Source: Coriolopsis trogii
Lineage: Eukaryota; Basidiomycota; Agaricomycetes; Polyporales; Polyporaceae
Direction of reading: 5' to 3'
Length of the DNA: 64,000 nt
Assembly (NCBI GenBank): GCA_020543525.1
Contig: JAHYIO010000031.1
Location: 1,860,001 to 1,924,000 of the forward strand
Position numbers and translations under genes: made by a program. The notes under the pieces are model-generated. The model saw only the letters and a list, made by a program, of their open reading frames with translations. It did not search any database and was not told the origin of the DNA. Of this stretch, positions 24,450-36,120 are shown in pieces. Every line of letters starts with the position of its first letter. Position 1 is the first letter of the stretch.

Positions 24450-25763
24450 ATGTTGCCTCCATCGCTTGCCGTCACCGTCTTTACCCTCCTCGCCGCCGTC
24501 TCGCCCTCATGGTCGCAGCAAATAGCCGAGCCGACACAGATTGCGTCCCAGTTCTCCCTCACGACCAGCACATCCCTCCCGTTCCCCACCGCGACGCTCG
24601 CCAACACTGAAGCCCAGTCCTTCCTCGTCTCAGGATGGTCTCTTAGCAAGGGCAAGATCCAGCAGGGTGGCGGTAACATCGCCTTCGTTGACGACCCCTT
24701 CCCGGACAAGCCCGTGTCCACGTCCAACGCCAGTACCGCCGGGCCTGTTCTCCAAGTCAAGTATCCCAAAGGGCAGTTTGGGAGCGAGGCAAGTGGCCTC
24801 CAGCTCTTCTCGCTATGGAACTCGTCCTCGCCCTTCCAGAGCATGCTCCTCTCGTACGAGGTTGCCTTTGATGCCAACTTCGACTTCGTCAAGGGCGGTA
24901 AGCTCCCTGGGCTTCGGGGTGGCCCTGATCCCAACGGTTGCTCGGGTGGAAGCGCAGCAGACGGGTCGAACTGCTTCAGCACACGCTTGATGTGGAGGAA
25001 GCAGGCTGCCGGTGAAGGTACGCCCATATGATGCAATTCAAGTCCGCCAATATGTCCTCAACATTTGTCTTCCTCTCCTCCCACGCATTTCACGCGTGTG
25101 GCGCCTGTTCTGTGCAAACCAAACCACGCCGCTCAGTATATGCATACATCCCCACGCCAAACGACATCTGCTCGAACTCGGACTTCAAGTGCAATTCCGA
25201 TGGCTTTGGAACCAGCATAGACCGCGGTTCATTTTCCTTTGTTCCCGGCCGGTAAGTGGTCATACTTCACATGCGACGTTCCCCACGTCCGAGGCTCATT
25301 TGCACACGCATACAAGCTGGAACCAAGTCACCCTCCTCGTGCGCCTCAACCAACCCACAGACACCGCCAACGGCCAAGTCCTCCTCTAGTGCGTCTCTCT
25401 TTCTCCCTCGCGCCCCTCACGCTTCCCCAACCGCTCGCAACAAATACGAATCTCACACCCACCCTGTACAGCTACAACAACGTCCGCGCGCTCGACGAGC
25501 AGATCCTCCAGTACCGCGCGAGCTCCGGGATTGACATCGGCGGCCTCTACCTCTCCACCTTCTTTGGCGGGAACGACGACTCGTGGGCGCCGCCGGCCGA
25601 CCTCAACGCGTACTTCCGCAACTTCCAGCTCTGGGGCTCCTCCGAGCCTTCGAACCTCTCCGGGGCCAAGGTGAGCGGGGCGAAGGGCTTGGCGTCCGCC
25701 CGGTCGGGCGCTGCGGCGATCCTGGCACTCTCGGTCGTAGGCTTTGGGATGATGATGCTGTAG
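24450..25763 (+). CDS. secreted polysaccharide lyase family 14-like protein, probable GPI anchor
   Basis: Exons 24450-25017, 25137-25251, 25317-25388 and 25472-25763 give 348 residues. A signal peptide (MLPPSLAVTVFTLLAAVSPSWS) is followed by a domain resembling fungal PL14/alginate-lyase-like proteins, with the segments SYEVAFDANFDFVKGGKLPG, CFSTRLMWRKQ, CNSDGFGTSIDRGSFSF and the Gly-rich GLYLSTFFGGNDDSW. Related PL14 members cleave glucuronan or alginate-type uronate polymers by beta-elimination. The true substrate of this fungal branch is not established from sequence. The C-terminus, a Ser/Ala/Gly linker and then the hydrophobic AAAILALSVVGFGMMML with no charged tail, looks like a GPI-anchor signal. 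Introns 2 and 3 are 65 and 83 nt; intron 1 is 119 nt. Confidence 0.9.
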
Positions 25764-26536
25764 ATGCGTGAATGAGGTTTCTTGAATATGGACACCCTCG
25801 AACCATCTTATATACCAGAGTCTCCTCCTCCCACCTGGTGCGTCACTCGGTGGCGGACGACGATCGAACCCAACCACGTTAGACGATGTGTTCCGGTCTT
25901 GGACCTATGTTATCGCTAGCGCTATCGCGCTCGCACAGTTTCATTCTTGAGCTTTGCACGTCGAATTGTTCTCATGTACGTACTGTTTTGTTCACTGTAA
26001 TACGAGGGCGGCCCGGACGCTCTTTTCCCCAGATCTGCCACCCACTCTATATTCGGGCCAAGACAGCTTCGCTGAGGGGTTATCACGAACGTTCGGGATT
26101 AAGAAGCCCCCAGGAGCACACTGAGCTGAGGATGTCAGTAGTCAACGTTCAGTGGTCCTAGAGCAGATCGAGGTAAGAGGCTCGATTGATGTCGACGACT
26201 GTGTCCGAGGAGATGGATGGAAAGGCTTGGCTTGATATATATCCCGTTGCCTCTGGACGTTTGTGCTACAACAAGCCTCACACATATCCTAGGTATCAAG
26301 GAGGGGAAGAACTGGCTGCCGCTATGCAGAGTCGGAAATAACCACACATCATGAGCGTCGCGAGAGGATAAGGACGCGCTACTGCCTGGTGTTGATACCC
26401 AGAAGTCTCCCTCTGCGAGCACACGTTTCACGACTCGTCACCATCATCCCATTCATGCGTTCGTAAAAGCTAGATGATACAACAATGATTTCTATCGACG
26501 ACCGAATCGTTCACTCGAAAGCCGTGAGGAAAGATC
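25764..26536. other. convergent intergenic region
   Basis: About 770 nt between the PL14 and sedolisin 3' ends. No coding signal. A GATCTCAGAGACCGAC stretch adjoins the sedolisin stop. The region should contain two terminators. Confidence 0.5.
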
Positions 26537-28495
26537 TCAGAGACCGACCGCGGCCCTGAGCTTAGCAAAGTTGGGCGTGCCCAAGCCGGTGACGGGGTCC
26601 CAGCCAGCCCGAGCGGGGAAGCCGTTGGTGTTGCACCCGGGGTTGCTGCCCGTCGTGACGTCGTTGAGCGCAGCCTGGCCGGCGGCCGAGTACAAGAAGG
26701 GGTTCAAGAACCCGAGCGGGGGCTTGCCTGCGGCGATGAGCTCGTCGTTCAAGAGCGCGATGACGCTCGCGAAGATGGGGGACGAGCACGACGTGCCGTC
26801 AACGAGGCCGAACTGGCCCGAGAGCGCGATCTCGACGTTCTCGCCCTGCGCGGCGATGTCGGGGAAGGCGCGGCCGGTGCGCACGAACTTGCCGGCATTG
26901 GTGTTGCCGAGCGCGGAGAGGTAGGTCGCGACCGCGGTGGACTGGTACGAGGGCTGGGTGAAGATCGCGGAGAAACCGCCGGACGAGAAGGACGCGGCGG
27001 TCTCGGTGATGCCCGTCGTGGCGCCGACGGAGGTCAGGAAGGGGCAGCCGGAGGGGAAGGTCGGGATGAAGTTCGTGCAGCGCTGGGATTGCGAGCCGGA
27101 GACGCCGCCATCGCCTGAAGCGTACAGGATGGAAACGCCGCGGGCACCGAGCTGCATGTATGCGTTGCAAAGGGAGCTAAAGGAATATTTGTGTCAGTAC
27201 GCGTGGCACAGCATGCTTCGACTTGAGAGACGTACTTGGCAAGGGGGGAGGTCAGATCGGGCTCGTTGAAGCCGTAGGAGGTCGTGAGGACTGTTGGGGG
27301 CGTGGTCTGGCCGTTGAGGGTGTTGGCCATGTCGATGAAACCGTTGAGACCGTCACGGTTGTTGTTTCCGACCGAGATGAACTCGACGGGAACACCAGAG
27401 GCAACACCGACAGTGTACTGGATGTCGAGGTTCTGCACTTAGGTATCAGCACCACAAGATCGAGACATAGGGATAATCAGGGACATACAGCCTCAATACC
27501 TGCCTGGCTGGCGCCCTGCGGGTTCTGGCCACCGTCGAGGGTCAGGAGGCTGAACGACGTCGTCGGGGGGAGGTCAGGGCGGAGGTTGGTCAGGAAACTC
27601 CTTAGGTCAGCCTGGTTCGCGAATTGCTGAATGAAGCCGCTGACACCGAGGACGTTGTTGGAGATCTTGTTGCTGGTGGTCGGGATACCGTATTGCGCCT
27701 GCAAGCACGCGGGCGTCACGACGGACGCGCACGACGCAGGCACAGCGTCGGACGTCAGATTAACGGCGGAGGTGAGCTTCGGGGGCACCATGAATTGCGG
27801 ACCAGAGAAGGGCCTCGTGAAGCTAGAAGGACGCTATCTTATCAGAACATTCTTCCGGAAGCTATAACGAGAGGACGGTCACGTACACAGTGGTGGGGTG
27901 GACAAAGTCGAGGTGGCCCTGCAGGTCGGCCGGAATGGAGTAGGTGAGGGTCCGGATGGACGTCTGTCCAGATTCGGTGTGCACAAACTCCTTGAAGTCG
28001 GCGTCGAGGAGCTCGTTCGCCTTGCTGACGGGGATCGAGAACGCCAGCCAGTCCCCCGCAGGGGACGCCTTCGTCGCCTCGATGTCGTTCTCCTTCAGCC
28101 AAGCCTGCACGGCTTCTACGGTCTCAGGCTTCGGCGTCACAAAGGCTTCCACCTAGCAGTTCGGGGGCAAATATGGCGTCAGTATATCCGAGATCGAGCC
28201 CAATAGTGGGTTCCATGAGAACGAGGCGAGCACATACCTCCTCCTTGCTCAGGAATTGGCCGTAGAGGGGGCTATCTGGGGTGCTGACGTCGAAGAGTGC
28301 CTTCTCGAGGCCAGCCATGTCGTTCTGGACGAGCGCGATGCGCAGGTCAACCATGGTTTCCGGCGCCGAGGACCCCTTGAGGGCGAACCCCTCCGGGATG
28401 TGGGTGCGGGTCTCGTGGATTTTCATGCTGCGCGCTACGGGCTTACCGTACGCGACAGCGGCGAGGCAGGCAACCAGGAGGGCGGAGGAGAACAT
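26537..28495 (-). CDS. secreted sedolisin (S53) serine-carboxyl protease, tripeptidyl-peptidase-like
   Basis: Exons 28238-28495, 27887-28152, 27489-27822, 27236-27432 and 26537-27176 give 564 residues. Sedolisins are acid-active secreted proteases; fungal TPP-like members remove tripeptides from protein N-termini outside the cell. A signal peptide (MFSSALLVACLAAVAYG) leads into a Pro-kumamolisin propeptide (VEAFVTPKPETVEAVQAWL and so on). The catalytic residues are visible: Glu285 and Asp289 in GIEANLDIQY, Asp374 of the oxyanion site in YASGDGG, and Ser481 in DGTSCSSP. The C-terminal calcium site is in LNDVTTG and GWDPVTGLGTP. The second donor had to be GTACGT rather than the GTGTAC two bases earlier; only this keeps the frame (HPTTVFTRPF). 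The gene is convergent with the PL14 gene and upstream of a lipase on the same strand. Confidence 0.96.
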
Positions 28496-29606
28496 GGCGA
28501 GCAGACACCGTGCGTCAGGGATGACCGAGGGCGGGACCGACTCGTGAGGAAACAACAAGGCGAAGAGCAGGTTTTATAGGCGATCCGGGTCTGTCGAGAT
28601 AGTCTAGGAAGCCAGAGCAGGCTGGTCAGGCGGTCGGCGATAACATAGCGCGTGTATGGAAGTCCCGATCGTATAACGACGAGAGATGAGCGAACACGCG
28701 GCGCGCAGGACACTGCATGCGAGGCCTGCTCGAGCCATGCTGGGGCCATATGTCGGTGTTTCCTGTAAGGCAAACTGATGCCGCAGGGTCAGAAGTGATG
28801 CCAAAAATGTATGCAAATATGGCGTTGTGGGGCAAGCGATTCCCATCAACCTACCACTGTGAGAGCCGTTCATGCGGCGGCGAGAGAACGGCGTCGACGC
28901 ATCGTTCGGCCTGCCAATCATCAGAAGGAGAAGGATGTGGATTGGTCAGGCCGATACTATGTCGGTACGCGATAAGACAGAGACCGACAGCTCACCTTGC
29001 AGATTTCGTCGCGAGCATGGAAGCACGCGTCGCGTCTTTCGACTCGGACCGTCACAAGACCCGGGTGGAAGCGGCTTATCGCGTGAACGAGCAGGTCGAA
29101 GAAGTGGACTCATGGGAACAAAGTGCCCCAGACTTCGAACGCAGAAGTGGTAGCCGTACAAAGAAGCGACTGACAACGATTGCGCAAGGCAAGGTCAGGA
29201 GTTACTAGGGCACGTTCGACATGCAGTTCAGGACCGCCTTCTACGCAAAGCGACAGGACGCGCCAGGGGTGCTCTCACGTCTTTGCAGCTCACCATAGAG
29301 AGGGACGTCGCGTGCATACTGCTTGCGCGTGTCGTCGTCGGCAACAAGGATCCGGCGGTGAGAGCAAGGAGTAGCGCAGAGCAACGAAGATCACTCAACT
29401 ACGCCGACCACGCGCATCCGGCGCTAGGCACACTCTCCTTCCACAAACGGCAGGTCTTCAAGAACGAACCCCGGGCCGCTCGCCGGATAGCCTCCTTATC
29501 TCCTGCTGAATTTTCTCGGTGACGGCCTTCACCAAGCTTAATGCTTAACACAAGATCCAGATTAAACGAGCTTCCATATGACACTACACCACTTCCAGCA
29601 ACGCTA
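28496..29606. other. intergenic, sedolisin promoter and lipase 3' flank
   Basis: About 1.1 kb between two minus-strand genes. The part next to 28496 should hold the sedolisin promoter. Several open frames of 60-160 codons occur on both strands but none has family-like sequence. I see no supported gene. Confidence 0.5.
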
Positions 29607-30688
29607 CTAGACCGGACAGAACCTGTTTCCCATGGAGATGTTCGCAAAGTACGGTCCCCGATGGTTGTCCACGCTGAAGTCGAGCAAGCTGTTGCCTGAT
29701 GCGCAGTTCTCGTTCTCCTGACCAGGACAGAGGGCGGCAGTAGCAATCTTCCCGTCAGCGTCCACCGAAGTGATGTGAATCTCGTTACTGGGGTGTTGGA
29801 AGTCCAGGAATTGTGGCGGAACCTGGGGAACCGGGTCGTTCTGATTCGTAACGAACGTGAATGACGAGCCGAGCTGATACAGAGACGTCAGAATGAGCCG
29901 CCCCCCGTTGAAAGAAGGTGAAGCAACGTACAGTGGAGTCGACAAGGTCCGCCCATGCTTGGTTGCCAACTCGGGGCAAACCGAATACCGTCGTGGTGAC
30001 TTCGATGCTCGGGTCGAGCTTCATCCTGAGCATCATCCCGTCTATACTCGCGATCGCTGCGCCGAGACTGTGTCCGGTCACGAGCACCTTCTTGGAGCCT
30101 GTCGACTCCAAAGCGGACTGAACGACAGAGAGCACGATGTCCGCTGTCCTCTCCTGAGCACCCGTGAATCCATCGTGCATCTTTACATCCTCTGCGAAAT
30201 AACATGTTAACCTGGACTATCAGTTGAAATGCATGCATACACTTACCACCCGCGCCGGGGAGGACAGTGGTGTTCGCGTCCACTTGGAAAATGTTCACGT
30301 CGTTGAGGTCCGAAAGCAGGTTCTTCGGCTCCGTGCCCTGATGGGCCACCACGATTGTGTCCTTGTCCGCATCGTGCGCGACGAAGAAATTCGGCACGAG
30401 TCCGTCGTCCCCGCCCGCGACCAGGATCTTGACGTTCCCGAGCGCGTCGCAGGGCTCGCCGCACGACAACGTCTCCACACGGGCGGAGGAGCAGTACGCA
30501 GCGCGCGCAAACAGCGCGGGGCGAACAAGCTTGCTCTCGATGTCTTCTTGAGAAAGCGGAACGATGTCTGTGTCGGAAGTGTCGGCACTGAGGTTGATAT
30601 TGATGTCACCGAGCCCCAAGAATGGAGTGGGAGCCGCGACAGCGAGCTTTAGGGCACCAAAGAGGAAGATGGCGGAGAGAGAGCGCAT
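29607..30688 (-). CDS. secreted class 3 (fungal) lipase
   Basis: Exons 30247-30688, 29932-30191 and 29607-29873 give 322 residues. The enzyme is an alpha/beta hydrolase of the Rhizomucor-lipase type that hydrolyses acylglycerols or related esters outside the cell. A signal peptide (MRSLSAIFLFGALKLAVAAP) is followed by the class 3 pattern: TIVVAHQGTEP near the oxyanion strand, the nucleophile in VTGHSLGAAI (Ser189), Asp247 in NQNDPVPQVPP, and His305 in DNHRGPYF as the likely catalytic histidine. Cysteines (SSARVETLSCGEPC and near the C-terminus) fit disulfide bonding of a secreted enzyme. Length agrees with the family (about 300). Introns are 55 nt (30192-30246) and 58 nt (29874-29931). Confidence 0.96.
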
Positions 30689-32482
30689 GTTGAGCGTGAT
30701 CCGATGTGTTGGACTGCGAAGCGTCAGGGATTCGTAGGGAATGTGCCCGTGACAAAAATGACCCGCCAGGGGATGAGGAAGAAAAGGCCAAACCAGGGCC
30801 TACACCAGAGAACAGGAAAGAACAACCACACGAGCACTGGCCCGAGCTCGAAAACAAGATCTCGTCGGAATCAGAGGGGGAAGGACGAGAAAGCGACGAT
30901 CTGCATGGCTCCCTTTTATCAGCATCAGCAAGCACAGTTAGGCCGTCCCGAGTGTGCCAAGAGGCACAGCAAGGGACGGGAGAATGAAAGAGCAGCGCGC
31001 ATCAACAGCTCTTGGGTAGGCAGGCAGGCCAGGTGCACGATCCTTGATGAAAGGCCCTCGTTTCCAGGCTGGGTTACGGATGTAACAGTCCTTGGCTTGC
31101 CGGCTCCCCCATCGTGTAGATGCAACAACGTGTGGATACTGTGCATATATGCATTTCGGCATCTGTTAGAACACGGCCAGGATCGTTCTCGAAAATTTGA
31201 CTGCCAGGGCTCCTTGAATGCCTTGATCCATCCAGGTGACAAACGTGTTGCCAACTCCTTCAGCTAGAAGTGGGAACCTTGTACGAACGCTTACGGGAAA
31301 CCTGGAGTTTTGACGGGGATAGCTTGGTCGTGATGAAGATGTTCGAGCGCATCATTGATGCGGGCCGTGGCGCAGCGTGGATGTGAAGAAGCTGTGCAAG
31401 GGTCTGTCGCTGAAGTCTCTTCACCGTGATTCTGTCTTATGAGCAGTGTTGAGGGCTAGAGCTCACTATGACCAGGGCAAACCAAAAGACGACAGACCTG
31501 AGTAGGCAAATCGTCGTGCAGGGAAAGACTTGGCTGCGCTGGGTCGGTGCGTCGTTCAGAATCAAAGTTTGACAAACAGATGCCACGTGACGGGCGCTAC
31601 CGGGATGTGTTTGGCGCTCGCTCAGTGTCCAGTTGGCACTCCAGCATCATCATGGATTCTACGACGAGCAGCTACTACGGACCATCCATATCGCATACAT
31701 TGTGTGATGAAAACTCAAAGCAGGAGCATCCTAGGCATGTGACGAGAGGGGAGCACTGCACGCGGACTAGATTCAGAAGGGGGTTGAGTCACTAGTACGG
31801 TTCGTAGTATCGTCCGGAGGCCACATCGTTGTTGCCCTGTCAATACGCCAAACTTCAAACTGCAAATTCCACCATTATATCATGAAATAGAGATGGTGGT
31901 GGTGGAAGGCAAGCAACGTCCTGACAATAGGTACGCCACCAGATCTCGATAATGTCTCACCAGAACGACTATGGGCCCGGGCCCCCGATTGGGCAAGCCG
32001 CAAGACACAGGACGAGGCGCTGGGACAGCTAGTAGATGCAGCTGACAACGACTACCACTAAGTACTACGGTTGTGTACGTGATATTACGCTCCCCGAAAC
32101 TTCAAGATCGCACAGTATGCGCTCTACGAGTGTTGGGAGACTAAGTTGGATGTCGATTGACTTGAATGGTGGCTCAAAGAGGCTATAATGGTGCCCGGGA
32201 GATCTCTAGCACCCGCTCACTCTAGATCTAGCTACTACAGATTTACGACACCTGCCAAGGACTCTCTACATGAAGCTCCATCTGTCTGACAGCGTCGCAA
32301 TTCAGGTCACCTCGGCATGAGAGATCGCAAGAAACGCCCGACAGGTTCCATTCTTCAGCACAAGAGGAGCTCGATTAGTACGCGCACACCATATGGACCT
32401 CCAGAACTCTGCTCGTCTACCCACCACGCATGTCGTACAGCGAGACATACTCGTCATCGACGACGCCACCAGGGTACCCCTC
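30689..32482. other. 1.8-kb gap, no supported gene
   Basis: The segment next to 30689 should contain the lipase promoter. A plus-strand frame of 187 codons (30704-31267) lies antisense to it but has low-complexity, Arg/Gln-rich composition and no recognisable domain. The rest (31270-32480) has many stops in all frames and a lower GC content than the genes. No RNA gene was recognised. Confidence 0.5.
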
Positions 32483-34555
32483 CTACGGCGCCGCAGCCGC
32501 CTTCATGACCATCTCCCGCCATCCCGGGTCGTTCACCGCAGCAACAGCCCTCGCGATCCCACGCTGGTGCACGCGGGCGTACCCCTGAATCGGCACATGC
32601 GCATACGGCATGTCGCTCAGAGTCGAAGCCCAAGCGTTTGCGTTCCCCATGGGGCCTGCACCTGCAGAATCCTCACGAGCGTAGCTCCCGCTGCGTACAT
32701 GCGGAACGCTCCCGTACCGCCGGATCTCTGCTCCACGGTTGTAGGGGTTAGGCAGCTCGACGTCGATGTCGTCGCCCAAGCGCGCGCCCGCGCTGTAGCG
32801 GCGCCCGGACCACAGCAGGTTGCTCGTGTGGTAGTTTAGGTGCGCAGGGGCAGGAAATGCCGCTGTAGCAGGAATGTAGGGAGCTGCAGCATGAATAGGC
32901 TGTCCGTACCCGTCTACGAGATGGAGACTGGGGACGAGAGAGTGTATGGACTGTCCGCTTGGCGTCGACGCGTGTGAGCGAGAGGGGGCATCCGACGTAC
33001 TACCAGAATAGGTCAGGTATGGCGCCATCTGGGTATGGGGTGGGACGTTGGCACCTGGGGACTGGAACGGATTGTCCGCGTGAGGACCCGGCCGCAGCTG
33101 CGCTGGGATCTCGGCGGAGGGAGTCGAGTACGGTGTGAGGTAGTTGCCATAGCCCTGGACGAATGGGCTGTACGCTGTTACATGTCCGAGGTTGAGGTTC
33201 CCAGGAGCTGAGCTAGTGCTGACATATGACCGTGGGGTCTCCGGGGTTCCTAGACGCAAGAGTGGGTCCTGGAAGGGGTCGGGATTCAACAAGAAAGGCC
33301 TTGAGGAGAATCGTTGGGTCGCCTGCTCGACCTTTGCAGGCATAATAGTCGAAGCGACAGACTTCATTCTCCGGAGGGTGTTCGCCATGATGAACTGAGG
33401 TGGGGGTGCTGGACGGATGGTGACCGAACGTGCACTGGTTATCGAGGAATCAGAGAAACGGGATCGTAAGACCGACTTTTCCACCTCCGCCGGACGCTGC
33501 ATGCTGCCAACAGCACCATACGAACGCTCGCGGCGCAATTGCTGGTCACGAGGCCCAGCAGAGGATACATCGGTTGACTGGGCATTGTTCGCCACGAACA
33601 GCCTTTTGGGTACAGTACGCGAAGCGGGATGCTGTTGCGAGGAATAGACAGCACCGGTAGACTGTGCACTACCTGGGCGCACCGCAGGGATGGTGTCTTT
33701 GCGTACAAGTCCCGTCGCGGAGTTCACGGACGAGAGGGAGGAGCTTCTGCTCAGGGAGGGCGTGAAGCTGGTGAGAAGATCGTTCGGAATAACGACCGGG
33801 AACGGACGGGGCACCCGAGACATTATGCAAAGATATACAGTATATCCGAACACTTGAGTTGCTGATAAGTGTCATTATGGAGTCGGATAGGATAGAGTAC
33901 TCACGCAGACCTGTGAGGACCCAAGCTGTCGAAAGAAAGATGACGTCGACTATCTTGCAGGTGGTTTGGGTATCTAGGGGCGAACTATAGCCATGATGTA
34001 AGCATTCCAAGTGAACCACTCACCGAATATACCGCAAGAGAATCCAAAACCGTATAATGTGAATATAATGGCAGTGGCTGGTGGATACTCAACAGCAGGA
34101 ACAGTCTCATAATGAAATAGACATACTAGCATGAATGGCGAGTAGAAAGATCACGCGCAAGAGTTCTTTCCACATACGAAACACCACTACAACCCTACGA
34201 TCTTCAATTATTGACAGCAAAGTTGAATGAGTGAGTAACTCACATCAAGTAAAGTAAGAGTGACGTGACTCCATTCACCCCAATCATAGATAGGACGATG
34301 GCACCTGTACTCAGACTGAGCGACATCTAATAGCGGAACGAAAGTCGCACGTACGTTGCATGATGTCAAAGTGATTCCATTGCTTGGACAGATAGACTGC
34401 TAATGCAACAGCCCATAACAGACTTGTAATGACAATTAACACTATACGAGTGGATTAGATGTAACAGCAATACGCAGAATCATACTGTAGCACGATGAGA
34501 ATGACGCACCAAAGACAATTTTTCGGGCCGTTCTGAACAGGGACCACCAGTTCAT
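32483..34555 (-). CDS. multi-pass membrane protein with long disordered cytoplasmic tail, function unknown
   Basis: Exons 34510-34555, 34355-34441, 34244-34304, 34127-34194, 34024-34077, 33905-33973 and 32483-33861 give 587 residues if translation starts at 34555. About the first 140 residues are four hydrophobic segments, for example VFVLIVITSLLWAVALAVYL, SMIGVNGVTSLLLYLMVVVV and VDVIFLSTAWVLTG. They are followed by about 450 residues rich in Ser, Pro, Tyr and Gly that look disordered. The layout recalls Agaricomycete 7-TM proteins with long tails, but I do not recognise a family and do not call it a receptor. The start is doubtful: an acceptor just upstream (about 34572) would add SFIVE in front of MNWW, and membrane-like coding fragments lie at 35052-35311. 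Five of the six introns are 43-52 nt; the acceptor at 34078-34080 rests on frame continuity. Confidence 0.72.
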
Positions 34556-36120
34556 CTCGACAATGAAGGAGACTGTACAACAGATAGGACGCAAAGGGAA
34601 AAAGAAAGGAAATGCCCACCAGGGAGCTGAGAGAGTCGAACGAACGGGGGACTGACTCAGTCAATGCCCAGTGGAACAAAAGTCGTGCCGGAGGAAGGGG
34701 CATGAGCTTGAGAGTCTGAGGTATTTGAGGAAAGTCGGAGCGTTGCTGTCCCGGGCTTGTCATCTTGCATCAGCTATCGGTGACAAGGGGAGACGGTTGC
34801 AAGCCGTCTACATGCCCAGCCTCCACCCGCAGGAAGCGCGAGCGTTGACAATATTGAGTGGGCGTGACAAGCTTCTCTTCAAATCGAGGGGTACAGGGTT
34901 GATACATTTACTAACAAGCCCGCCTCGTGCATGGGTCGGAGTGTCGTATTCCAAAGGCGCTGAGAATGCGACCAGCACGGACGTCACATACTGAAAGATG
35001 CCCTGTCACGACATACAAGCTCGGAATGGGACCGACAGTGCCTGCCACCTTTCATGACGCATCACAACATCTGGCAGCTGAGTTGTAGATAAGGAGGTCC
35101 CGCTGGGATCGATTGAGGCTCTCGACTTCCTTCGCCCAGCGCCGGGACACCGTAGCATGAGCGGCAACCATGCTATCGAATAGGGCATGAGACTACACGG
35201 CAAGCAAAATGCTGTATATGGACAATGGAGCGAGGAACTCACAAGTGCGATCAACCCGAAGCCTGTTATATGCAACCACAAAATCTGTGATTCAACTTCG
35301 AACCGCGAAGGTCTATAAAATTCAAATCTCGCAGAATGTTCTGTCTCTGATGTCGGTGTTTTTTTATCCCGCTGTGGAAGCTCGAGCAAAAGGACGAGAT
35401 TTATCGCCCAGTACGTTACCCTCGCTTCCTTTCTCCCATCATAGAGTTCCGTGGGGAGGAAGGCGAGGGTACTGAGATCTGCGCACTGACCTTGACGCAC
35501 TCTCGAGGAGCTCGATTTGTCACGCAGCACAGACTTGACCTATTCCCTCCTGGTCAAGGGCTTTGGCTCAGTGCTATTTGAACGATTCAGAAGACTACGT
35601 ACCTTATCGTGGTCCAACGTGCACCTCCGTTGCCTATGCAGCCAGCGAGTGGCTTTAACAGAAGGTCGAACCTTCACCGCTATCGTTGAGACGCTACTGG
35701 TGGGCCGAGACCGGAGGGATGGACCGAATGTGGCTGCTGCGTTAGGCGGTGCATTTGTATTGTATACCATACCCGGACTTCCCGTTGAGCGGAGACATTG
35801 CTGGAACGTCGTAAGAGGAAAGAAAACAGCATAGTACCAGATGGTATGCAAGCATGTGGACTATATAACACGCTGGCACAAGGACAGCAGACGTTGAGTA
35901 GAGAATTTAGCATTGATTAAGGTTCGCCGGAGGACCGGGTATGGAGGGGATGCCGAGGATGCCGAGTGCGTAATGCCAAGCGAGTCCCAGCTTGGCGCCC
36001 GCTTGGCCTTATACGCCAGCCAAGTTCTAGAGGCCGTTCGAGTTCTCTCCTCCCCACCATCGTCCAAGTCTCTCTTGTCCTCGCCTTCGACGCTCTAGCC
36101 AAGTCTCTGCCCCGCTATAC
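34556..36120. other. gap with possible 5' exons of the membrane-protein gene
   Basis: About 1.56 kb. On the minus strand a fragment (35243-about 35311) encoding LWLHITGFGLIAL joins in phase, by a GTGAGT donor and a TAG acceptor (35192), to SHALFDSMVAAHATVSRRWA and a charged helix that ends at a stop at 35052. These look like N-terminal exons of the downstream gene, but no clean join to its next exon was found. The right end (about 35900-36120) should carry the promoter of the CNNM-type gene. Confidence 0.35.

Noticed and set aside
30704..31267. Plus-strand ORF of 187 codons antisense to the lipase promoter
   Set aside because: Low-complexity Arg/Lys/Gln-rich translation with no recognisable domain; it covers the lipase promoter and 5' region. 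Treated as chance.
32483..34555. STE3-type pheromone receptor, hence a mating-type locus
   Set aside because: Multiple membrane helices with a long tail fit in outline, but none of the conserved STE3 loop motifs is visible and no pheromone precursor ending in a CaaX box was found nearby.
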